This document shows positions 8,629 through 17,776 of a DNA stretch of 64,000 bases, one piece after another. A program made the position numbers and the translations under genes. Every line of letters begins with the position of its first letter. The stretch's first letter is position 1. Origin of the DNA: CADEER01 sp965216585 (GTDB taxonomy: Bacteria > Desulfobacterota > Binatia > HRBIN30 > CADEER01). The notes under the pieces were generated by a model. The model ran no database searches. It saw nothing but the letters and a program-made list of their open reading frames with translations, and was not told the origin of the DNA. The stretch covers positions 4,092,001 to 4,156,000 of the forward strand of contig CBDCGC010000003.1 of the NCBI GenBank assembly GCA_965216585.1, read 5' to 3'.

Positions 8629-9081
8629 ATGATGAAACAGACGAAGATGTTGTCGCGCGAAGAGGCACTCGCCCAGCGCGAATGGTACGTGATCGACGCC
8701 GCCGACCAGGTGCTGGGCCGCGTGGCGACGCGGGCTGCCAACCTGCTGCGCGGCAAGAACAAAGCGAGCTTCACGCCGCACGTCGACTGTGGTGACTTCG
8801 TCGTCGTCATCAACGCCGGCAAGGTGCGCCTGACCGGCGCCAAGGAGACCGGCAAGCAGTACTACCGGCACAGCGGCTATCCGGGCGGCATCCGATCCCA
8901 GCCGGTGTCGGAGGTGCGCGAGCGCCACCCCGACCGCTTGGTGCGTTTCGCCGTCGAGGGCATGCTGCCGAAGAACCGCCTGGGCCGACAGCTCGCCGCC
9001 AAGCTGAAAATCTATGAAGGCGAAGATCACCCGCACACGGCGCAACGGCCGACCGTGGTCGATCTTGCGACGGCTCGCTGA
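8629..9081 (+). CDS. rplM: 50S ribosomal protein L13
   Basis: Early-assembly 23S rRNA-binding protein of the large subunit. 'WYVIDAADQVLGRVAT', 'TPHVDCGDFVVVINA' and 'GMLPKNRLGRQ' are L13 family signatures, and the length of 150 residues is slightly above the usual 142. The ATG at 8629 is preferred. An in-frame TTG at 8614 would add five residues, and a second ATG follows at 8632; no strong Shine-Dalgarno decides between them. It pairs with rpsI downstream, the conserved L13-S9 operon. Confidence 0.96.
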   Translation: MMKQTKMLSREEALAQREWYVIDAADQVLGRVATRAANLLRGKNKASFTPHVDCGDFVVVINAGKVRLTGAKETGKQYYRHSGYPGGIRSQPVSEVRERHPDRLVRFAVEGMLPKNRLGRQLAAKLKIYEGEDHPHTAQRPTVVDLATAR

Positions 9082-9131
9082 TTCGCGGCGGGCGATGGAT
9101 GCAAACTACACGGTTCTGATGGGAAGTGACG

Positions 9132-9530
9132 ATGAGTGAAGACGCTGTCGAGTTCGTTCGTACTGGCAAGAGAAAGTCGGCGATCGCACGGGTCCGGATG
9201 TCGCCGGGCGAGGGGCGCATCACCGTCAACAAGCGTTCGCTCGAGGACTACTTCGGCCGTCCGACCTCGCGCATGATCGTCGAGCAGCCGCTGGTGCTGA
9301 CCGAGACCAAGGGGCAATACGACGTCAAGGTCAACGTCTGCGGCGGTGGGCTGTCGGCACAAGCGTCGGCGATCCGCCACGGCGTGACCCGGGCGCTGAT
9401 GGATGCCAATCCGGACTTCCGCCCCGCACTCAAGAAAGTGGGCTACGTCACCCGCGACCCGCGCCGCGTCGAGCGCAAGAAATACGGCCGGCACAAAGCA
9501 CGCAAGCGTCCGCAGTACTCAAAGCGCTAG
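9132..9530 (+). CDS. rpsI: 30S ribosomal protein S9
   Basis: Small-subunit protein whose C-terminal tail reaches the decoding site. It has 132 residues, with 'GKRKSAIARVRMSPGEG' near the start, 'QASAIRHGVTRAL' in the middle and the expected basic end 'RPQYSKR'. The ATG at 9132 has GGGAAG five bases upstream; a GTG at 9126 is in frame but lies inside that ribosome site. It forms the rplM-rpsI operon and converges with lptG. Confidence 0.97.
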   Translation: MSEDAVEFVRTGKRKSAIARVRMSPGEGRITVNKRSLEDYFGRPTSRMIVEQPLVLTETKGQYDVKVNVCGGGLSAQASAIRHGVTRALMDANPDFRPALKKVGYVTRDPRRVERKKYGRHKARKRPQYSKR

Positions 9531-9534
9531 ACTG

Positions 9535-9549
9535 GGGACTCGCTGTCCC
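9535..9549. terminator. Small hairpin between the convergent rpsI and lptG
   Basis: GGGAC (9535-9539) and GTCCC (9545-9549) form a 5-bp stem with a 5-base loop just after the rpsI stop. A second small stem (CGGGC...GCCCG) sits near 9567-9583, beside the lptG stop. Neither has a T run, so termination function is uncertain. Confidence 0.25.
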
Positions 9550-9585
9550 TTGGGTCCTTGCCGAGAAACGGGCATTGCCGCCCGC

Positions 9586-10695
9586 TCACTCACTGTAGAG
9601 AAACAGCGCGATCCCCAGCAGCGTGTAGATCCCGTTGGCCGCCCAGGCGGCGAAGAGTGGCGGCAGCGTTCCGGTTTGGCCGAGCGACGATGCCAGACCG
9701 AGGATCACCCAATAGAGAAAGCCGACGCCGGCGCCGACGCCGATGATGGCGGCGATGCTCGGGTGGCGGCGCAGGCGACCGGCGATGGGGATGGCGACGA
9801 AGGCGAGTACCGCGTTGGCGAAGGGCAGGGCGAGCTTGAGGTAGAGATCGACGAAGTAGTGCGAGGCATCGATGCCCTTGTTTGAGAGGTCGGTGATACG
9901 GTCGGCGAGCTGTCCGTAGCTGAGCTCTTCGGGTTCGCGCTGGACCTCGAGAAAATCGTCGATGGTCTCCGAGAGCGGCAGCACCGCATCGCTGGCGACC
10001 GGCTGAGTCGTCGGTTCTTCTTCGTCGAGGATGTGCTCGACGGCGTCCGGTGAGAGCGCCCAGTGATCGGTGCGCCAGACTGCTTCCGGGATGTCGATGA
10101 CGGTGCGCAGGTGGAAGCCGTCGTCGACGCCGGCGAGCCGGTAGATCAGTAGGCCGTGCACCGTTTGGCGGGCGCGGTCGACGTAGTCGATGCTGTAGAA
10201 GCCGTGCTCGCCGCGGTACCAGATTTCGCGCTCGCCGAAGATACCGCGAATCTTGCGGCCCCGGATTCCGTTGTTCACTTGCTGGAACTTTCGCGAGGAG
10301 AACGGCACGACGGTTTCGTTCCACACCAGGGCGCCGATGGAGATCGCCGCGGCACAGGCCATGATCGGCCAGGCCGTCTGCCAGAGGCTGATGCCGCTGG
10401 TGCGAAAGGCGATGATCTCGTTGCGCCGCGACAGCATGCCGAGGCTCATCAGCGTGCCGACGACGACCGCCGGCGGCGTGATCTGGGTCAACATGAGCGG
10501 CATCTTGAAAACGAGATAGCGCAATACCTGACCGAAGGTGGCCTTGTGGCGCAAGAAGAGATCCATGCGGTCGAAGGTGTCGATGATGAAGTAGAGCAGG
10601 ACGAAGGAAAGCAGCACGGGAAAGAAGATGCCGAGAAAGGATCGGCTCAGGTAGCGGCTGACGACCGAGAGCGGGGCAAAGGTAGACGTTTGCAT
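9586..10695 (-). CDS. lptG: LPS export ABC transporter permease LptG
   Basis: Inner-membrane permease of the LptB2FG complex, which extracts lipopolysaccharide from the inner membrane and feeds it to the periplasmic bridge. The 369-residue protein has the YjgP/YjgQ layout: N-terminal helices ('VVSRYLSRSFLGIFFPVLLSF', then one near 60-80 and one near 105-120), a periplasmic beta-jellyroll region of about 150 residues, and three C-terminal helices. 'RNEIIAFRTSGISL' is the coupling-helix signature that contacts LptB. It begins 4 bases after the lptF stop, so the two permeases form one operon. Which permease is F and which is G is assigned from gene order and the general resemblance, and could be swapped. 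Confidence 0.85.
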   Translation of the reverse strand: MQTSTFAPLSVVSRYLSRSFLGIFFPVLLSFVLLYFIIDTFDRMDLFLRHKATFGQVLRYLVFKMPLMLTQITPPAVVVGTLMSLGMLSRRNEIIAFRTSGISLWQTAWPIMACAAAISIGALVWNETVVPFSSRKFQQVNNGIRGRKIRGIFGEREIWYRGEHGFYSIDYVDRARQTVHGLLIYRLAGVDDGFHLRTVIDIPEAVWRTDHWALSPDAVEHILDEEEPTTQPVASDAVLPLSETIDDFLEVQREPEELSYGQLADRITDLSNKGIDASHYFVDLYLKLALPFANAVLAFVAIPIAGRLRRHPSIAAIIGVGAGVGFLYWVILGLASSLGQTGTLPPLFAAWAANGIYTLLGIALFLYSE

Positions 10696-10699
10696 ACGG

Positions 10700-11869
10700 T
10701 CAGCTCTGCGGTCTCGTGCGCCGCAGGCCGGCGGCGATCTGACCGATCCAGGCCGGGCGGCCGATCGTCATGTCGCGGGCGGCGCGCGACAGCAGGTAGG
10801 CGGCGACGACGGAGAGGATGACGTTCGGCAACCAGGCGGCAATGGCCGGGTGCACGGCGCCGCGCTCACCGAGATTCTGTCCCAACGTCAGCAGCAGGTA
10901 GTAGAGAAAGATCAGCACCAGGCTGACCGAGAAGCCGCGCGAGTGCACCGAGCGGGTCGGTTGGATGCCGAGCGGGACGCCGAGCGCGGCGAAGACGAGG
11001 CAGGCGAAGGGGATCGCCAGCTTGCGGTGTAACTCGACGCGTTCGACGAAGCTCGGCTCGCCGCTTTCGCGCTTGCTGGCGATGGCGGCGCGCAGCTCAC
11101 CCACCTGCATCTCGCTGGCGTCTTTGGGGCGGGCTTGCAGCTCGGTCAACGCCGCCGTCAGGTCGAGATTGATGTCGAGTGTTTCGAAGCTGGTGTCCTG
11201 AAATCCCTTGCCCTTTTCCTCGACGCTGTAGATGCCGCCGTCGCGCAGGCGCAGGGTGAGAAAATCGTCGCTCTTACGGCTGTAGATCGTCCCCGAGTGC
11301 GCGTAGACGGTGTTCACCTCGTCGCCCTGACGCTTGTCGGAAACGAGAATGCCGTAGAGGTGGTTGCCGGGCGGCTCGATGCTGTCGACGTAGATGACCA
11401 GACCACCGAAGTCGTCATTGAAGACCTTGGGCTTGATGCCGGCGCTGGCGCGGGCGCGGACGACGTCGTAGAGACCGGTGCGCAGCAGGCCGTTGCCCCA
11501 CGGCCGGGCGTAGAGGGAAAGTGCGAGGGTGAGCACGGCGATGGCGGTAGCGAAGACACCGACCGGTGCGAGCAGTCGATAGAGAGAGAATCCGGTGGCG
11601 CGCAGGGCGATGATCTCACTGTCGGAAGACATGCGGCCGAAGGCGACGAGAATCGCCAGCAGCATGGCCATCGGCAGTGTGACTTCGAGGAAGGCTGGTA
11701 GGATGTAGGAAAAGAGCTTGAGCATCTGGAGAAAGGGCACGCCACGGTTGACGACCATCTCCACCAGCTTGAGGATACGGACGATGAGCAAGATCGACGT
11801 GAAGACGCCAATGCCAAGAAGGAAGGGGACTGCGAGCTCGCGCAGCAGATACCGGTCGACGATCTTCAC
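10700..11869 (-). CDS. lptF: LPS export ABC transporter permease LptF
   Basis: Partner permease of LptG in LPS export, 389 residues. The GTG start at 11869 gives 'MKIVDRYLLRELAVPFLLG', the typical start of the family. The reading frame stays open upstream only because it overlaps the divergent methyltransferase gene. 'DSEIIALRATGFSL' is the coupling-helix motif and mirrors the one in LptG. Six helices are visible, three on each side of the periplasmic domain. The start lies only 15 bases from the start of the divergent gene, so its promoter must overlap that gene's coding region. No lptB, lptA or lptC is in the window. Confidence 0.85.
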   Translation of the reverse strand: MKIVDRYLLRELAVPFLLGIGVFTSILLIVRILKLVEMVVNRGVPFLQMLKLFSYILPAFLEVTLPMAMLLAILVAFGRMSSDSEIIALRATGFSLYRLLAPVGVFATAIAVLTLALSLYARPWGNGLLRTGLYDVVRARASAGIKPKVFNDDFGGLVIYVDSIEPPGNHLYGILVSDKRQGDEVNTVYAHSGTIYSRKSDDFLTLRLRDGGIYSVEEKGKGFQDTSFETLDINLDLTAALTELQARPKDASEMQVGELRAAIASKRESGEPSFVERVELHRKLAIPFACLVFAALGVPLGIQPTRSVHSRGFSVSLVLIFLYYLLLTLGQNLGERGAVHPAIAAWLPNVILSVVAAYLLSRAARDMTIGRPAWIGQIAAGLRRTRPQS

Positions 11870-11884
11870 TGTGGTGAAATCGTA

Positions 11885-12679
11885 GTGAAAGCCCCCCGGC
11901 GTGTAAACGCGGGCGGCTCGCGCCGTGGCCGCGGCAGGAAGGGACGCGCGGCGCGGTCCGGCGACCAGCGCTGGATCTACGGCTATCACGCCATCGAGCG
12001 CCGCCTCAGGGTCGACCCAGCGTCGTTGCGCAGCATCCTTCTCGATGGCCATCCATCGCAGCGACGCACGGCACTGGCCGAGTTGGCTGCGGCGTGCGGC
12101 GTCGCCACGCGCGAGGTCGACGAAGCCGAGCTGCAGCGCTGTTGCGGCTCGAGCGCCCATCAGGGTGTCGCGGCGATCGCGGCGCCGTTTGCCTACGGCG
12201 AGCTCGACGATGTTCTCGCCTCGCAGGGCGCCGTCCTCGTCCTCGATCAGATCAACGACCCGCACAACCTCGGCGCCCTGCTGCGCACCGCCGTAGCGGC
12301 CGGATTCACCGCTGCGGTGCTACCGCAGCGCGCCGCAGTCGGCATCACCGGCGCTGTGGAAAAAGCGGCCGCCGGAGCGGTCAACGACATCGCCGTTTGT
12401 CGCGTCACCAATCTGGTCCGTGCGCTCGAAAGCATGGCGGCGGCCGGCTATTGGCGCGTCGGGCTGGAAGCTTCGGCGCCGGCCGACCTCTTCAGCACCG
12501 AGATGCCCGAACCGGTGGCCCTCGTTCTCGGCGGCGAATCGGGAATCCGCCGGCTGGTGCGCGAATCGTGCGACCTGCTCGCCGCGATCCCCCAGCGCGG
12601 CCCGATCGAATCCCTCAACGCCTCGGTCGCCGGCGCCATAGCGATGTACGAAGTACTGCGCCAGGCGGAGTCCAGATAG
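11885..12679 (+). CDS. rlmB: RlmB/TrmH-family SPOUT rRNA 2'-O-methyltransferase
   Basis: SAM-dependent methyltransferase of the SPOUT knot class; RlmB methylates a guanosine ribose in 23S rRNA. The 264-residue protein has a basic N-terminal tail of about 25 residues, then 'WIYGYHAIERRL' (substrate-binding domain start). The three SpoU motifs follow: 'NDPHNLGALLRTA', 'VALVLGGESGIRRLV' and 'IESLNASVAGAIAMYE'. The start is GTG with no clear Shine-Dalgarno, 15 bases from the divergent lptF start. The tRNA-targeting relative TrmH is the main alternative, but the N-terminal domain favours RlmB. Confidence 0.87.
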   Translation: MKAPRRVNAGGSRRGRGRKGRAARSGDQRWIYGYHAIERRLRVDPASLRSILLDGHPSQRRTALAELAAACGVATREVDEAELQRCCGSSAHQGVAAIAAPFAYGELDDVLASQGAVLVLDQINDPHNLGALLRTAVAAGFTAAVLPQRAAVGITGAVEKAAAGAVNDIAVCRVTNLVRALESMAAAGYWRVGLEASAPADLFSTEMPEPVALVLGGESGIRRLVRESCDLLAAIPQRGPIESLNASVAGAIAMYEVLRQAESR

Positions 12680-12846
12680 AAAATTGGACAGTGTCAAATT
12701 TTGGATACGGATCAAATTTGAACGATTGATCAGTGAATTGGTAAGCAAGGTTGACTCCAACTCGGTGAAGTGCTAGTGAGCAAAGTTCACCAAAATTCCT
12801 CAAAATTTGTCCGTGGAGACGTGCGTCCGGGCCTGCAGGTACGATT
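12680..12846 (+). promoter_or_regulatory. AT-rich leader/promoter region of the tRNA-tuf-rpoBC macro-operon
   Basis: A non-coding stretch that is strikingly AT-rich for this genome. Repeated boxes are CAAATTTT (12695), CAAATTTG (12713), CAAAATTC (12791) and CAAAATTTG (12801). A sigma-70-like promoter can be proposed: TTGACT at 12751-12756, a 17-base spacer, and TAGTGA at 12774-12779, which would place the start near 12785 ahead of tRNA-Thr. The -10 match is weak. The A/T boxes might be UP elements or operator sites. Confidence 0.45.
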
Positions 12847-12922
12847 GCCGATGTAGCTCAATTGGTAGAGCAACTGATTTGTAATCAGTAGGTCGCCAGT
12901 TCAAGTCTGGCCATCGGCTCCA
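12847..12922 (+). tRNA. tRNA-Thr (anticodon TGT)
   Basis: Acceptor GCCGATG pairs with CATCGGC, the anticodon loop TTTGTAA has TGT at 12880-12882, and the T arm is GCCAG-TTCAAGT-CTGGC. The discriminator T is followed by an encoded CCA (12920-12922), unlike the other tRNAs here. First of four tRNAs in front of tuf. Confidence 0.96.
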
Positions 12923-13049
12923 TGGCTGGCATTTTCGAGAATCCGGCACCTGCGACAGCTCGACGACGATCATATCGGATGGGGCCGGCGGCCCAACAAA
13001 CGCGATTGGGAGGCGTAACCGCTAGAAAGTAAAGCGATTTCTGGTGAGG

Positions 13050-13132
13050 GGAGAGGTACCCAAGTGGCCAAAGGGGGCAGACTGTAAATCTGCTGGCGTT
13101 CGTCTTCGGAGGTTCGAATCCTCCCCTCTCCA
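13050..13132 (+). tRNA. tRNA-Tyr (anticodon GTA)
   Basis: Class II tRNA with a long variable arm (TGGCGTTCGTCTTC region). Acceptor GGAGAGG pairs with CCTCTCC, the anticodon GTA is at 13084-13086, the T arm is GGAGG-TTCGAAT-CCTCC and the discriminator is A. CCA is not encoded. Confidence 0.95.
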
Positions 13133-13248
13133 CTTAGGTCTGGGCTCAACTCAGGAGATTCAAGCATCTCATGCGCGATTGCGAAGAACATAATGGCTGT
13201 GGGGCGGCACGCGTTGGCGGCCGCGGCCGCGGTGTGAATGCACTTCAC

Positions 13249-13322
13249 GCGGGAGTAGCTCAGTTGGCTAGAGCATCAGCCTTCCAAGCTGAGGGTCGCG
13301 GGTTCGAGTCCCGTTTCCCGCT
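13249..13322 (+). tRNA. tRNA-Gly (anticodon TCC)
   Basis: Acceptor GCGGGAG pairs with TTCCCGC (one G-T pair), the anticodon loop CTTCCAA has TCC at 13283-13285, and the T arm is GCGGG-TTCGAGT-CCCGT. CCA is not encoded. Confidence 0.95.
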
Positions 13323-13359
13323 TTCTTTGAGCGTTGCCGGGCGACGGTTGGGCTTCGCT

Positions 13360-13433
13360 GCCCAGGTAGCTCAGTAGGCTAGAGCGCGTCCTTGGTAAGG
13401 ACGAGGTCGGCGGTTCGACTCCGCTCCTGGGCT
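13360..13433 (+). tRNA. tRNA-Thr (anticodon GGT)
   Basis: Acceptor GCCCAGG pairs with CCTGGGC, the anticodon loop TTGGTAA has GGT at 13394-13396, and the T arm is GGCGG-TTCGACT-CCGCT. CCA is not encoded. It ends 44 bases before tuf; the Thr-Tyr-Gly-Thr-tuf order is conserved in many proteobacteria. Confidence 0.95.
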
Positions 13434-13477
13434 TTTCATCAAACCACACACGAGCACGAGTAGGAGAGATCGGGAAG

Positions 13478-14668
<1,191 letters not shown>

Positions 14669-14701
14669 GCGGGACGAGGTGTGAATCGAGCGCTCTTGAT
14701 T

Positions 14702-14775
14702 GGGTCAGTAGCTCTAACTGGCAGAGCACCGGACTCCAAATCCGGGGGTTGCAGGTTCGAAGCCTGCCTGGCCCG
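14702..14775 (+). tRNA. tRNA-Trp (anticodon CCA)
   Basis: Acceptor GGGTCAG pairs with CTGGCCC (one T-G pair), the anticodon loop CTCCAAA has CCA at 14736-14738, the T arm is GCAGG-TTCGAAG-CCTGC and the discriminator is G. The tuf-tRNA-Trp-secE-nusG order is a well-known bacterial arrangement. The 3' CCA is not encoded. Confidence 0.95.
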
Positions 14776-14801
14776 CTTCACGAGACAGAGAAAACGCTGA
14801 G

Positions 14802-15023
14802 ATGGCAGCCCAGGGACAAGCAACCAAGATTCGCGACGTCGTGCCGCGCTCGGTCACCTTCTTGCAGGAGGTGTGGGCCGAGCTCAAGAAGGTGCACTGG
14901 CCGACGCGCAGTGAAACCTATGCGGCGACGATCGTCGTTCTCGTGCTGGTGGGCATCGTCGCGATCTATCTGGGCGTCGTGGACTTTCTTCTTTCGCAGA
15001 TCGTCCACTCGATCTTGCGGTGA
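14802..15023 (+). CDS. secE: Preprotein translocase subunit SecE
   Basis: Small essential clamp subunit of the SecYEG channel. The 73-residue protein has the single-helix form: an amphipathic part with 'FLQEVWAELKKVHWPTRSET', which contains the family's conserved W-P pair, then one membrane helix (about residues 42-64). It lies between tRNA-Trp and nusG. It is much shorter than the three-helix E. coli SecE, as is usual outside the gamma-proteobacteria. Confidence 0.95.
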   Translation: MAAQGQATKIRDVVPRSVTFLQEVWAELKKVHWPTRSETYAATIVVLVLVGIVAIYLGVVDFLLSQIVHSILR

Positions 15024-15031
15024 GGGGCGCA

Positions 15032-15562
15032 ATGGCCAAGCAGTGGTACGTTGTGCACACCTACTCGGGGTACGAGCAGAAGGCCAAGGCGGCTCTCGAG
15101 GAGCGCGTCAAGGCGCTCGGGCGCGAGACGGAGTTTGGCGATGTTCTGGTTCCCGCCGAGAAGGTCGTCGAGCTCGTCAAGGGTCGCAAGAAGACGTCTT
15201 CGCGAATGTTCTTCCCCGGCTACATCCTGGTCGAGATGGATCTCAACGACGACACCTGGCACATCGTGAAGTCGACACCCAAGGTGACCGGCTTCGTCGG
15301 TGGTTCGACCAAGCCGGCGCCGATTCCGGAAAGCGAAGTGCGCGAGATCACCGACCAGATGGCGGAGGGGGCGTCGCGGGCCAAGCCGAAGATCCTCTTC
15401 GAGGTCGGCGAGAGCGTCAAGGTCATCGACGGACCGTTTTCGGATTTCAATGGAACGGTGGAAGAGGTCAAGGGCGACAAGGGCAAGGTTCGTGTCTTGA
15501 TCAGCATTTTCGGCCGCGCGACGCCGGTCGAGCTCGACTTCATCCAGGTCGAGAAGGCTTGA
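15032..15562 (+). CDS. nusG: Transcription termination/antitermination factor NusG
   Basis: RNA polymerase-bound elongation factor that links transcription to Rho and to the ribosome. At 176 residues it has the NGN domain ('WYVVHTYSGYEQKAK', 'FFPGYILVEM', 'TGFVGG') and a C-terminal KOW domain ('VGESVKVIDGPFSDFNG'). The ATG at 15032 follows GAGGGG; a GTG at 15020 is in frame but inside the ribosome-site region, 3 codons upstream. It sits in the conserved secE-nusG-rplK order. Confidence 0.97.
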   Translation: MAKQWYVVHTYSGYEQKAKAALEERVKALGRETEFGDVLVPAEKVVELVKGRKKTSSRMFFPGYILVEMDLNDDTWHIVKSTPKVTGFVGGSTKPAPIPESEVREITDQMAEGASRAKPKILFEVGESVKVIDGPFSDFNGTVEEVKGDKGKVRVLISIFGRATPVELDFIQVEKA

Positions 15563-15583
15563 GCGGACGGCTGAGGAGGTCCC

Positions 15584-16009
15584 GTGGCAAAGAAGGTAAT
15601 TGGCGAGATCAAGCTGCAGATTCCGGCAGGCCAGGCCAATCCGAGTCCGCCGGTCGGTCCGGCGCTCGGCCAGCGCGGCGTCAACATCATGGAGTTTTGC
15701 AAGGCGTTCAACGCCAAGACGCAGTCGCAAGATGGGATGGTCATTCCGGTGATCATCACCGTCTACGCCGATCGCTCGTTTACCTTCATCACCAAGACGC
15801 CGCCGGCGTCGGTGCTGCTCAAGAAGGCGGCCGGTGTGGCGAAGGGCGCGGCCGATCCCAAGCGTGGCAAGGTGGGGACAGTGACCAAGCAGCAGGTGCG
15901 CGAGATTGCCGAGCTCAAGGCGCCGGACCTGACCTCGGCCTCGGTCGAGGCGGCGATGCGGACGGTTGCCGGCACGGCGCGTAGCGTCGGGCTCGACGTC
16001 GTCGATTGA
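15584..16009 (+). CDS. rplK: 50S ribosomal protein L11
   Basis: Protein of the GTPase-associated centre, binding 23S rRNA helices 43/44. The 141-residue protein starts at a GTG with a strong GAGGAGGT site at 15573-15580. 'PSPPVGPALGQRGVNIMEFC' shows the proline-rich N-terminal hinge, and the C-terminal RNA-binding domain follows. Co-transcribed with rplA. Confidence 0.97.
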   Translation: MAKKVIGEIKLQIPAGQANPSPPVGPALGQRGVNIMEFCKAFNAKTQSQDGMVIPVIITVYADRSFTFITKTPPASVLLKKAAGVAKGAADPKRGKVGTVTKQQVREIAELKAPDLTSASVEAAMRTVAGTARSVGLDVVD

Positions 16010-16043
16010 GCGGTCGGGGACGAAGGGGAATTCGAGGAAGAAG

Positions 16044-16748
16044 ATGGCGCGATTGTCGAAGAGAATGAAGAACGCCAGCGAGCAGGTCGAGAGCGGCAAG
16101 CACTACGAGCTCGGCGAGGCGCTCGATCTGGTGGTCAAGGTGGCGGCGACCAAGTTCGACGAAACGGTCGAGATGGCGGTGCGGCTCGGTGTCGATCCGC
16201 GCCAGGCGGATCAGAACGTGCGCGGCACCGTGGTGCTGCCGCACGGTACCGGCAAGCAGGTGCGCGTCTTGGTGTTTGCCAAGGGCGACAAGGAGACGGA
16301 GGCCAAGGAGGCCGGCGCCGACTTCGTCGGTGGCGACGATCTGGTCAAGAAGATCTCCGAGGAGGGCTGGCTCGAGTTCGACAGCGCCATCGCGACGCCC
16401 GACATGATGGGCACCGTCGGGCGCATCGGCAAAGTGCTCGGTCCGCGCGGCCTCATGCCCAACCCAAAGCTGGGCACGGTGACCTTCGAGGTCAGCAAAG
16501 CGGTCGAGGAAATGAAGGCGGGAAAGATCGAGTTTCGCGTCGACAAGGCGGGGATCGTTCACGTGCCCGTCGGCAAGGTGTCGTTCGGCCGCGAGAAGCT
16601 CGAGCAGAATGCACTGGCGGTATTGTCCAGCTTGAACCGCGCCAAGCCGTCGTCGGCAAAGGGGAACTACATGGCCAGCATCGGCGTGAGCTCGACCATG
16701 GGCCCCGGCATCCGCGTCACTCCGGTCGCGGCGCGGGCGGCGGCGTAG
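16044..16748 (+). CDS. rplA: 50S ribosomal protein L1
   Basis: L1-stalk protein that helps release deacylated tRNA; in E. coli it also represses its own L11-L1 mRNA. The 234-residue protein has 'DQNVRGTVVLPHGTGKQVRV' and 'GPRGLMPNPKLGTV' signatures. The ATG at 16044 is chosen from the family start 'MARLSKRMK'; the frame is open further upstream only as overlap with rplK. It lies 12 bases before rplJ. Confidence 0.97.
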   Translation: MARLSKRMKNASEQVESGKHYELGEALDLVVKVAATKFDETVEMAVRLGVDPRQADQNVRGTVVLPHGTGKQVRVLVFAKGDKETEAKEAGADFVGGDDLVKKISEEGWLEFDSAIATPDMMGTVGRIGKVLGPRGLMPNPKLGTVTFEVSKAVEEMKAGKIEFRVDKAGIVHVPVGKVSFGREKLEQNALAVLSSLNRAKPSSAKGNYMASIGVSSTMGPGIRVTPVAARAAA

Positions 16749-16760
16749 CCGGGAGAGCGT

Positions 16761-17300
16761 ATGGATCGACGACAAAAAGAAACCGTGGTTTCGGAGCTGC
16801 ACGACCGCTTTGGCCGGGCCAGTGTCGCTCTGTTTGCAACCAACAACGGCTTGAGCGTCGGCGAGGCGACGGAACTGCGCAACAAGATCCGCGAGGTCGG
16901 AGGCGAAATGCGCGTTGCCAAGCACACGCTGACGCGCATCGCGCTCAACGATACGCGCTACGGCGACCTGACCCGATTCCTGGTCGGGCCGCGCGGTCTC
17001 GTCTTCGGCTATGACGATCCCGTCGGTGTCGCCAAGGCGCTGGTCGATTTCGCCAAGAAACACGAAAAGCTGGTCATCGACGGCGGTGCGTTGGAAGGAC
17101 AGGTCATCGAGGCGGGCGGGGTCGAGAACCTCGCCGAGATGCCCGATCTGCCGACCCTGCGGGCGACCGTCGTCGCCCTGGCGAAGGCGCCGGGCACGCG
17201 CATCGCATCGCAGCTGGCATCGCCGGCGACCAAGATTGCCGGCGCCATTGCGGCGCGGATTGGCCAACTCGAAGAAGGTGGTGCGGCGGCAGGCGAGTGA
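16761..17300 (+). CDS. rplJ: 50S ribosomal protein L10
   Basis: Base of the L7/L12 stalk, holding L12 dimers on the GTPase centre. The 179-residue protein begins 'MDRRQKETVVSELHDRF', has 'EMRVAKHTLTRIAL', and ends in the helical spine that binds L12. Only 12 bases separate it from rplA, so the long L10-binding leader of E. coli cannot lie between the genes here. Ribosome site: GGGAGAG. Confidence 0.96.
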   Translation: MDRRQKETVVSELHDRFGRASVALFATNNGLSVGEATELRNKIREVGGEMRVAKHTLTRIALNDTRYGDLTRFLVGPRGLVFGYDDPVGVAKALVDFAKKHEKLVIDGGALEGQVIEAGGVENLAEMPDLPTLRATVVALAKAPGTRIASQLASPATKIAGAIAARIGQLEEGGAAAGE

Positions 17301-17355
17301 GCCGTGCCGTTCGTCCAAGAACAAGCACACGATTGGTGAAGAAAGGATAGAAACG

Positions 17356-17757
17356 ATGTCGGAAGCAGCACGCGAGTGGTCGTCGGATATCAAGGATCTC
17401 GGCGACAAGATCATGGACCTGACCCTTCTCAAGGCGCAGGAGCTCGGCGACTACCTGAAGGATGTCCACGGTGTCGAAGCCGCGGCTGCGCCGGTCGCCG
17501 TCGCCGCCGCCCCAGCCGCCGGTGGTGGCGAAGCCGAGGCCGAGAAGGACTCCTTTACCGTCGTCCTCACCGGGGCGGGGGAAAAGAAAATCCAGGTCAT
17601 CAAGGCAGTGCGCGAGATCACCAGTCTCGGCTTGAAAGAAGCCAAGGATCTGGTCGACGGCGCGCCCAAGCCGATCAAGGAGGACGTCGACAAGGCAGCG
17701 GCGGAAGAGATCAAGACCAAGATCGAAGAAGCTGGCGGAACGGTCGAGCTCAAGTGA
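17356..17757 (+). CDS. rplL: 50S ribosomal protein L7/L12
   Basis: Flexible stalk protein that recruits translation GTPases. The 133-residue protein has an N-terminal dimer domain, an Ala/Pro-rich hinge (about 45-62), and the C-terminal domain with 'EKKIQVIKAVREITSLGLKE' and 'AKDLVDGAPKPIKE'. The start at 17356 has AAAGGA upstream. It is slightly longer at the N-terminus than E. coli L12. Confidence 0.97.
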   Translation: MSEAAREWSSDIKDLGDKIMDLTLLKAQELGDYLKDVHGVEAAAAPVAVAAAPAAGGGEAEAEKDSFTVVLTGAGEKKIQVIKAVREITSLGLKEAKDLVDGAPKPIKEDVDKAAAEEIKTKIEEAGGTVELK

Positions 17758-17763
17758 TTCCGA

Positions 17764-17776
17764 CCCCCAAAGGGGG
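17764..17776 (+). other. Hairpin between rplL and rpoB
   Basis: CCCCC-AAA-GGGGG forms a tight stem 6 bases after the rplL stop, inside the 112-base gap before rpoB. There is no T tract. In many bacteria an attenuator or RNase III site in this gap lowers rpoBC relative to rplJL; such a role here is inference. Confidence 0.4.
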
